Positions 6,659-10,961 of a stretch of DNA of 10,961 nt are shown one piece after another. How positions within the stretch are numbered: the first letter of the stretch is position 1; every line of letters starts with the position of its first letter. The notes beneath the pieces are model-generated. The model was not told the origin of the DNA. It saw only the letters and a program-made list of their open reading frames with translations, and did no database searches. Both the position numbers and the translations under genes were made by a program. Origin of the DNA: Pseudomonadota bacterium (GTDB taxonomy: Bacteria > Pseudomonadota > Alphaproteobacteria > Rhizobiales > Afifellaceae); the NCBI GenBank assembly GCA_023417735.1, contig JAEZEK010000321.1, positions 1 to 10,961 on the forward strand, given 5' to 3'.

Positions 6659-7474
6659 TCAAAGATGGCGAGGAAGCGGGCCGCTTGCCAGCAGTTCGGA
6701 GAGATCGGCGCGCGAAACCTCGTGCAGCAGCTCGGCAAAACGGGCCGACTGGTGCGCGGCGATCGCGGCGCCGGTCTCCGCCGTCGCGGCGGCTGCGTTT
6801 CCGACCACACCGTCCGGATGGAGATCGCCGGCGAGCCAACCAAATCCGACCGGCCCGTAGGCCCGGAGGTGGCAGTTCTTCGCGACGAGACTGGACTGGA
6901 GCGACGGGAAACGGTCCGCCGCCTCCATCGCAACGAGATCCGGCCGGAAGCGGAGCATCAGCGCGGTTTCCACCAGTCCGCCATGCACGCCGGCTACGCG
7001 CTCGGCCTCGTCGACCACGCCGTCCGGATAGCCGAAGCGGTTCCAGGTAAGATGGACGGCGAGCATGCCGTGCCGCGCGCGCAGCGTGAGGGCGGCTGCC
7101 GTCATGGCGGCCACGTTGCCGCCATGCGCGCTCACGAAGACGAGCTTCTTCAGGCCCGAGGCGGCCACCGACCCGCCGATCCGCTCGAGCGCGGCGGTGA
7201 AGAGCGCGTGCGAGAGGTCGAGCGTGCCAGCGAAGGCCGCGTGCTCCAGGGAGGCGCCGACCGCCATGACCGGCAGCGCGATCACGTCGACGCCCGGCGC
7301 GAGGCGTCCCGCCGTGTCGCCGCGCAATACCGCGGCGATGAAGGCGTCGGTGCCGGTCGGGAGATGCGGCCCGTGCTGTTCCGTAGCAGCCAGGGGCGCG
7401 ATTGCGACCGTCCGCTCCGCATCGAGGTCGCGGAAGTCGTCCGACTTCATCTCCTGCCAGCGGTAAAACGGCAT
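6659..7474 (-). CDS. Creatininase family protein (metal-dependent amidohydrolase)
   Basis: This is a predicted cytoplasmic metal-dependent hydrolase of 271 residues. The family includes creatinine amidohydrolase, the riboflavin-route formamide hydrolase and the mycofactocin peptidase MftE. The primary metal motif PLAATEQHGPHLPTGTD contains Glu32, His34 and Asp43; VSAHGGN (114-120) gives His117; VHGGLVET (163-170) gives His164 and Glu169. In many relatives the last motif reads HAGExET, so a Glu is replaced by Leu167 here. No radical SAM enzyme or precursor peptide is nearby, which argues against mycofactocin. The ATG at 7474 (MPFYRWQEM) has AGGA upstream with 6-base spacing; upstream in-frame residues are Arg-rich and not family-like. 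As first gene of the creatininase-HMA-amidase-LysR run, it probably acts on a cyclic or simple amide feeding the amidase. The substrate is unknown. Confidence 0.92.
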   Translation of the reverse strand: MPFYRWQEMKSDDFRDLDAERTVAIAPLAATEQHGPHLPTGTDAFIAAVLRGDTAGRLAPGVDVIALPVMAVGASLEHAAFAGTLDLSHALFTAALERIGGSVAASGLKKLVFVSAHGGNVAAMTAAALTLRARHGMLAVHLTWNRFGYPDGVVDEAERVAGVHGGLVETALMLRFRPDLVAMEAADRFPSLQSSLVAKNCHLRAYGPVGFGWLAGDLHPDGVVGNAAAATAETGAAIAAHQSARFAELLHEVSRADLSELLASGPLPRHL

Positions 7475-7584
7475 GTCGGTTCCTGCGTCGCGGCGGCGCG
7501 CAAGATCGCCCGGGACCCGACGGGAAGCAACACCGCGGCCAAGGTGTTGATGCGGCGGGCGGGACGGGAGATGGTCCGGCGCCG
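7475..7584. promoter_or_regulatory. Divergent intergenic region with 22-bp inverted repeat (creatininase operon / gluQRS)
   Basis: These 110 bases separate the start of the minus-strand creatininase operon from the plus-strand synthetase. A perfect 7-bp inverted repeat, CAACACC at 7528-7534 and GGTGTTG at 7543-7549, with an 8-base spacer, sits near the centre. It could be an operator for either direction or a leader hairpin of the synthetase mRNA. The arms do not show the T-N11-A pattern expected of a LysR box. No convincing -35/-10 pair is visible. Confidence 0.5.
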
Positions 7585-8454
7585 ATGACACCGACATTCC
7601 GTTTCGCGCCGAGCCCGAACGGCTACCTGCACCGGGGGCACGCGCTCTCCGCGCTCCTGAACTTCCGTGCGGCGGAGCGGCAGGGCGGGCGATTCCTGCT
7701 GCGGATCGAGGACATCGACCGGACCCGCGCCCTCGCCCGCTACGAGGACGCGATCTTCGAGGACCTCGCCTGGCTCGGGCTCGCCTGGACGGAGCCGGTC
7801 CTGCGCCAGAGCGGGCGGTTCCCGGCCTATTGCGAGGCGCTCGAGGACTTGGCGAAGCTCGGCCTCCTTTATCCGGCCTTCCTCTCGCGCGGCGAATCGA
7901 CCCGGCTGATCGCCGATCGGGAGCGCAGCGGCAGGCCTTGGCCGCGCGACCCGGACGGCGCGCCGCTCTACCCGGGACCGGAGCGGGACTGGTCCGACCA
8001 GCGCAGGACGAGCGAGATGGCGAGCGGGCGACCCTATGCGCTCAGGCTCGACACGGCCCGTGCGTCCGCGGGGCTGCCTCCACTCGGCTGGACCGAGGCG
8101 GATCCGTTCGCTCCGGCCGTCCGGTCGCGTCGCGCAGCCGACCCGCTCGCCTGGGGCGACGTCGTGCTCGGCCGCAAGGACGTGCCGGCGAGCTACCATC
8201 TCTCGGTGGTGGTGGACGACGCCTTCCAGGGCGTGACGCATGTCGTCCGCGGCCTTGATCTCGCGGCGGCGACATCGGTGCACCGCGTGCTCCAGGCGCT
8301 GCTCGGCCTCCCCGAACCGCTCTACTTCCATCATCGCCTGGTGCTCGACGAGGACGGCCGCAAACTGGCGAAGTCGCGCGACTCGCAGGCGATCCGGGCC
8401 CTGCGGGCGGCCGGCGTTTCGCCGGCAGAGATCGCCGCGGGTGTCGGCCTCTAG
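7585..8454 (+). CDS. gluQRS: Glutamyl-Q tRNA(Asp) synthetase
   Basis: This enzyme activates glutamate and attaches it to the queuosine at the anticodon wobble base of tRNA(Asp). The 289-residue protein is a truncated class I glutamyl-tRNA-synthetase catalytic domain without an anticodon-binding domain. The N-terminus reads TFRFAPSPNGYLHRGHALSALLN, with HRGH (16-19) as the HIGH motif. FLLRIEDIDRTRA follows at 37-49, then YHLSVVVDDAFQGVTHVVRGLDL, and the KMSKS-like KLAKS is at 260-264. In E. coli and many relatives a zinc site has a CxC after the first domain; here that stretch is LLYPAFLSR (94-102) and the only Cys in the protein is Cys83, so the zinc site is absent. The ATG at 7585 gives the family N-terminus, although its ribosome site is weak (GGGAG lies about 14 bases upstream). 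Its stop overlaps that of the convergent permease gene. Confidence 0.94.
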   Translation: MTPTFRFAPSPNGYLHRGHALSALLNFRAAERQGGRFLLRIEDIDRTRALARYEDAIFEDLAWLGLAWTEPVLRQSGRFPAYCEALEDLAKLGLLYPAFLSRGESTRLIADRERSGRPWPRDPDGAPLYPGPERDWSDQRRTSEMASGRPYALRLDTARASAGLPPLGWTEADPFAPAVRSRRAADPLAWGDVVLGRKDVPASYHLSVVVDDAFQGVTHVVRGLDLAAATSVHRVLQALLGLPEPLYFHHRLVLDEDGRKLAKSRDSQAIRALRAAGVSPAEIAAGVGL

Positions 8455-9410
8455 CCGAGCACGGCCCGCAGCACAGCCAGCCAGCCGATCATCGTCACGA
8501 GGGCGAACGCCGTGGAAAGGGTCATCACGGTGGAGGCGAGCGCCTCGCCGGTCCGGAACCGGCTGGCCAGGATGAAGGCGTTCACGCCGGTCGGGCACGC
8601 CGCGACGAGAGTGGTGACCTCGATCGCGAGCGGAGGCAGGCCGAGCGCCATGCCGAGCGCGAGTACCACGCCCGGCAACAGGAGGAGCTTGAGCCCCGCC
8701 ATCGCCGAGGCCTGCCCGAACCGGCCGCGCAGGCCGTAGCGGGCGAGACCGATGCCCGACGCGACGAGCGCGAGCGGCCCCGCGGTGCGCGCCAGCGCGT
8801 CGACGATCTCGCCGACGGGCCCGGCGAGCGGCAGGCCGAGCCCTCGCCAGAGCACGCCGGCCAGAATCCCGACGATCACCGGATTTCGGACGAGCTCCGC
8901 CGCGAGATGCAGGAGCGCCCGGCCCGGACCGGCGGCCTCCTCCGCGATGCCATCCGTCCGCAGCGCCCAATCGTGCATCAGGAGCGCGGAAACCATGATC
9001 ACGGGCGTGTGGATCGAGATGATCACCAAGGCGACCACGACGCCGGAATCGCCATAAATCTGCAGCTCGAAGGGCAGCCCGATCAGGACCGTGTTTGCGA
9101 AGGCGGCGGACACCCCGCCGACGACCGCCCCGCGGGCGTCGCGGCCGAAGGCGCGGCGCATGACCGCATGCGCCACCAGCCAGACCACGGCGATCCCGCC
9201 GTAATAGGCCGCCCAGATCCGCCACGGCGACACGCCGCCGAGATCGGCGGTCGCAACGGTGCGGAAGAGCAGCACGGAGATGGCGAAGGTGAACACGAAC
9301 TCGGAGATCCCCTCGCCCGCCGCAGCGCTGAGGATCCCGAGGCGCCGGGCCGCATAGCCGATCGCGATCAGCCCGAAGACCGGGAGAACGACGTCCAGGA
9401 ACTGGATCAC
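8451..9410 (-). CDS. AEC (auxin efflux carrier) family permease
   Basis: This is an inner-membrane carrier of the AEC family, whose bacterial members move small organic acids such as malate or malonate. The 319-residue protein is hydrophobic throughout, with about ten membrane segments. It begins VIQFLDVVLPVFGLIAIGYAARRLGIL, typical of the family. Landmarks are SAAFANTVLIGLP in the N-terminal half, NPVIVGILAGVLWRGLGLPL at mid-protein, and the C-terminal signature LVAACPTGVNAFILASRF. I chose GTG at 9410 because GAGGG lies 5 bases upstream and the product matches the family start; the frame is open for 78 more codons, but those are polar and cross the divergent promoter region. Its TAG stop overlaps the TAG of the synthetase inside CTAG. 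The substrate is unknown; a role beside the TRAP transporter is speculative. Confidence 0.92.
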   Translation of the reverse strand: MIQFLDVVLPVFGLIAIGYAARRLGILSAAAGEGISEFVFTFAISVLLFRTVATADLGGVSPWRIWAAYYGGIAVVWLVAHAVMRRAFGRDARGAVVGGVSAAFANTVLIGLPFELQIYGDSGVVVALVIISIHTPVIMVSALLMHDWALRTDGIAEEAAGPGRALLHLAAELVRNPVIVGILAGVLWRGLGLPLAGPVGEIVDALARTAGPLALVASGIGLARYGLRGRFGQASAMAGLKLLLLPGVVLALGMALGLPPLAIEVTTLVAACPTGVNAFILASRFRTGEALASTVMTLSTAFALVTMIGWLAVLRAVLG

Positions 9411-9522
9411 GCGCGCGCCCTCGCCGGTCGGGAGGAGAGGATTCTGGATGCGGGCCTCTGGCGGGAGGTGCCTGCCTGCCATAGACCCCGTTCGACGCTC
9501 TGGAAAGCTGGCGGGCCACGCG
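9411..9522. promoter_or_regulatory. Divergent intergenic region between the AEC permease and the SDR gene
   Basis: These 112 bases must hold the promoters of the minus-strand permease and the plus-strand dehydrogenase cluster. The permease ribosome site lies at the left end. A short run of GCCT repeats occurs near 9470-9480. I do not see a clear promoter pair, operator or hairpin. Confidence 0.3.
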
Positions 9523-10350
9523 ATGCGCGAACGCGGAACGATCCTCATCACCGGCTGCTCGTCCGGGATCGGGGCGTGCTGCGCCCACGGCATGAAGGCG
9601 CGCGGCTGGCGGGTGTTCGCGACGGCGCGAGAACCCGAGGACATCGAGCAGCTCCGGGCCGCCGGTCTCGACGCGCTCTACCTCGACTATGCGGAGGACG
9701 AGTCGATCGCAGCGGCGTTGGAGAGCGTGCTGGCGGCGACCGGCGGACGGCTGGACGCGCTCTTCAACAACGGCGCCTACGCCCAGCCCGGCGCGCTCGA
9801 GGATCTGACGACCGAGGTGCTGAAGGAGCAGTTCGACGCGAACTTCTTCGGCTGGCACGCCCTCACCCGCCGCGTGGTGCCCGTCATGCGGCGGCAGAAG
9901 GCCGGCCGCATCGTGATGAACTCCTCCGTCCTCGGCTTCATCGCCCTGCGCTTCCGCGGCGCCTACACGTCGACGAAGTTCGCGCTCGAGGGCTACAGCG
10001 ACACGCTGCGGATCGAGGTGGAGCGCGCGGGCATCCACGTCGCCACCATCGAGCCCGGGCCGATCGCGACCCGGTTCACCGAGACCGCGCTGCGCTACGC
10101 GCAGAAGAACCTCCCCATCGAGACCTCCGTTCATCGCGAGGCGTACCGGCGGCGGCTCGCGTCCATGGCGAAGGGCGGCAACACCCGCGGCCAGCTCGGG
10201 CCCGAGGCGGTCCTCGACGCCCTCGTGCATGCCTGCGAAAGCGGGCGACCCCGCACGCATTACTACGTCACCCAACCGACGCGGCTGATGGCGTTCGCCC
10301 GCCGCGTGCTGCCCCGTTCCACCCTGCACCGGGTGCTGAAGCGAGGCTGA
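9523..10350 (+). CDS. SDR family NAD(P)-dependent oxidoreductase (YbbO-like)
   Basis: This is a classical short-chain dehydrogenase/reductase of 275 residues, a Rossmann-fold enzyme that interconverts an alcohol and a carbonyl using NAD(P). The dinucleotide motif TGCSSGIG is at 10-17. Arg36 at the end of strand 2 (FATAR) suggests a preference for NADP. The structural NNAG motif appears as NNGAY (82-86), a variant common in the YbbO-like branch. The catalytic residues are Ser135, Tyr148 and Lys152 (SSVLGF...YTSTK), with correct spacing, and EPGPIATRF follows. I start at ATG 9523, directly before the Rossmann strand; the frame is open for 25 more codons, which look non-family. It is followed 12 bases later by tspO, probably in the same transcript. 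The substrate is not predictable. Confidence 0.94.
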   Translation: MRERGTILITGCSSGIGACCAHGMKARGWRVFATAREPEDIEQLRAAGLDALYLDYAEDESIAAALESVLAATGGRLDALFNNGAYAQPGALEDLTTEVLKEQFDANFFGWHALTRRVVPVMRRQKAGRIVMNSSVLGFIALRFRGAYTSTKFALEGYSDTLRIEVERAGIHVATIEPGPIATRFTETALRYAQKNLPIETSVHREAYRRRLASMAKGGNTRGQLGPEAVLDALVHACESGRPRTHYYVTQPTRLMAFARRVLPRSTLHRVLKRG

Positions 10351-10351
10351 C

Positions 10352-10356
10352 AGGAG
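10352..10356 (+). promoter_or_regulatory. Ribosome binding site supporting the TTG start of tspO
   Basis: AGGAG lies 6 bases before the TTG at 10363. It is a near-perfect anti-16S match at ideal spacing in the short gap after the dehydrogenase stop. It decides the TTG start; the first in-frame ATG (residue 87) lies far inside the membrane domain. Confidence 0.8.
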
Positions 10357-10362
10357 AGCCGA

Positions 10363-10860
10363 TTGCCCGACCTCGTCCCCGCCACAGACCGACGCTCGCT
10401 CTATGCGCTGGCGGGCTTCGTGCTCGTCTGTTTCGGCATCGCCGCCATCGGCGGCGCCGTGACGACGCCGAAGATCGGCGGCTGGTACGCCGCGCTCGCC
10501 AAGCCGGACTTCCAGCCGCCGAACTGGGTTTTCGCGCCGGTCTGGAACGTGCTCTACGCGCTCATCGCACTGGCGGGCTGGCGCGTCTGGAGGGTCAAGG
10601 GAAAGCCGCTCGAGCGCCGTATGGCGTTCCGCGCCTATGGGATCCAGCTCGCCCTCAACCTGGCCTGGTCGATCGCGTTCTTCGGGTTCGAGAGCCCGCT
10701 GGCGGGGATGGCGATCATCCTCAGCCTGGTGACCATGATCGTCTGGACGATCGCGCTCTTCTGGCGCGTCGATCGGGCGGCTGCGCTGATGCTGCTGCCC
10801 TATGCCGCGTGGGTCGGCTACGCCACCGCCTTGAACGTCGCCATCGTCGCCCTCAACTAG
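10363..10860 (+). CDS. tspO: TspO/MBR family tryptophan-rich sensory protein
   Basis: This is a five-helix inner-membrane protein of the TspO/peripheral benzodiazepine receptor family. Members bind porphyrins and sterol-like ligands and, in Rhodobacter, affect oxygen-dependent pigment gene expression. The 165-residue product has the conserved block KPDFQPPNWVFAPVWNVLYALIALAGWRVWR at about 47-77, then ALNLAWSIAFFGFESPLAG (96-114) and a C-terminal YAAWVGYATALNVAIVALN (147-165). The length is typical of bacterial TspO. Translation begins at TTG with AGGAG 6 bases upstream. It follows the SDR gene by 12 bases and precedes a small HIG1-like gene by 23 bases, so the three are probably one transcript. 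No photosynthesis gene is visible, so a general tetrapyrrole or stress role is as likely. Confidence 0.95.
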   Translation: MPDLVPATDRRSLYALAGFVLVCFGIAAIGGAVTTPKIGGWYAALAKPDFQPPNWVFAPVWNVLYALIALAGWRVWRVKGKPLERRMAFRAYGIQLALNLAWSIAFFGFESPLAGMAIILSLVTMIVWTIALFWRVDRAAALMLLPYAAWVGYATALNVAIVALN

Positions 10861-10883
10861 CGGTCTTCCCGACAGGATCTCCC

Positions 10884-10961
10884 ATGAACTCGTTCTTCCA
10901 GGTGATCACGCCGATCGCGATGGCCGCGGTCGTGATCATCCTTCTCCTCGGGCTTTGGAAC
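10884..10961 (+). CDS. Twin-transmembrane / HIG1-domain-like small protein (partial, right edge)
   Basis: Only the first 26 codons are present. The ATG at 10884 has AGGA 6 bases upstream. The peptide MNSFFQVITPIAMAAVVIIL followed by LLGLWN is a single membrane helix ending in GLWN. This resembles the N-terminus of the roughly 65-residue twin-transmembrane HIG1-like proteins of alphaproteobacteria, whose mitochondrial relatives associate with respiratory complexes. It directly follows tspO and is probably co-transcribed. In related genomes I recall a cobalamin adenosyltransferase and electron-transfer flavoprotein genes following such a gene; that lies beyond the window and is unverified. The assignment is limited by the short fragment. 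Confidence 0.6.
   Translation, partial: MNSFFQVITPIAMAAVVIILLLGLWN

Noticed and set aside
6659..7474. Creatininase homologue as MftE of a mycofactocin system
   Set aside because: No mycofactocin precursor, radical SAM maturase, binding chaperone or glycosyltransferase is in the window. Neighbours are an HMA-like protein, an amidase and LysR.
7447..10329. A 960-codon open frame on the minus strand spanning the synthetase, permease and dehydrogenase genes
   Set aside because: It is antisense to the synthetase and SDR and out of frame with the permease. Its translation is Arg/Gly/Ala-rich low-complexity sequence without domains. Long open antisense frames are expected at this GC content, and the genes it crosses have complete family motifs.

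Overview
The window is very GC-rich, tightly packed chromosomal DNA. Gene content, codon use and protein similarity recalled from memory fit an alphaproteobacterium, most likely of the Hyphomicrobiales/Rhodospirillales type; the genus cannot be fixed from sequence alone. I see no rRNA, tRNA, insertion sequence, CRISPR array or phage gene. Most very long open frames are antisense or out-of-frame shadows typical of high-GC DNA.

Layout from left to right. (1) Positions 1-1585, minus strand: a TRAP transporter pair, small permease DctQ followed by large permease DctM, the latter cut by the left edge. No periplasmic binding protein (DctP) is visible. (2) 1724-2485, plus: a class I glutamine-amidotransferase-like hydrolase (peptidase C26, gamma-glutamyl-GABA hydrolase family), divergent from the TRAP genes. 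(3) 2494-4139, minus: a metal-handling pair, a secreted DUF1007 protein with an EF-hand-like loop and a NicO-family nickel/cobalt transporter with a His-rich loop, joined by a GTGA start/stop overlap. (4) 4244-7474, minus: a probable four-gene operon in the order creatininase-family hydrolase, small heavy-metal-associated (HMA)-fold protein without the usual CxxC, amidase-signature amidase, LysR regulator. The last two overlap by one base. (5) 7585-8454, plus: glutamyl-Q tRNA(Asp) synthetase. (6) 8451-9410, minus: an AEC-family permease whose stop codon overlaps that of the synthetase. (7) 9523-10961, plus: a short-chain dehydrogenase, a TspO/MBR membrane protein starting at TTG, and the first 26 codons of a small HIG1-like twin-transmembrane protein.

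Functional reading (inference): the left two thirds look like uptake and hydrolysis of small organic amides or carboxylates. A TRAP importer and three C-N bond hydrolases of unrelated folds (C26, creatininase, amidase) lie within 8 kb, with a LysR regulator in the amidase operon. The DUF1007-NicO pair would supply or export a transition metal; a link with the metal-dependent creatininase is possible but unproven. The right third is mostly housekeeping: tRNA modification, a permease, a dehydrogenase and a TspO/HIG1-like membrane module.

Nothing here clearly amounts to a new defence or mobile system. The best leads are the cysteine-less HMA-like protein inside the creatininase-amidase operon, the glutamyl-Q-tRNA synthetase lacking the zinc cysteines, and a perfect 7-bp inverted repeat in the divergent promoter region between these two units.
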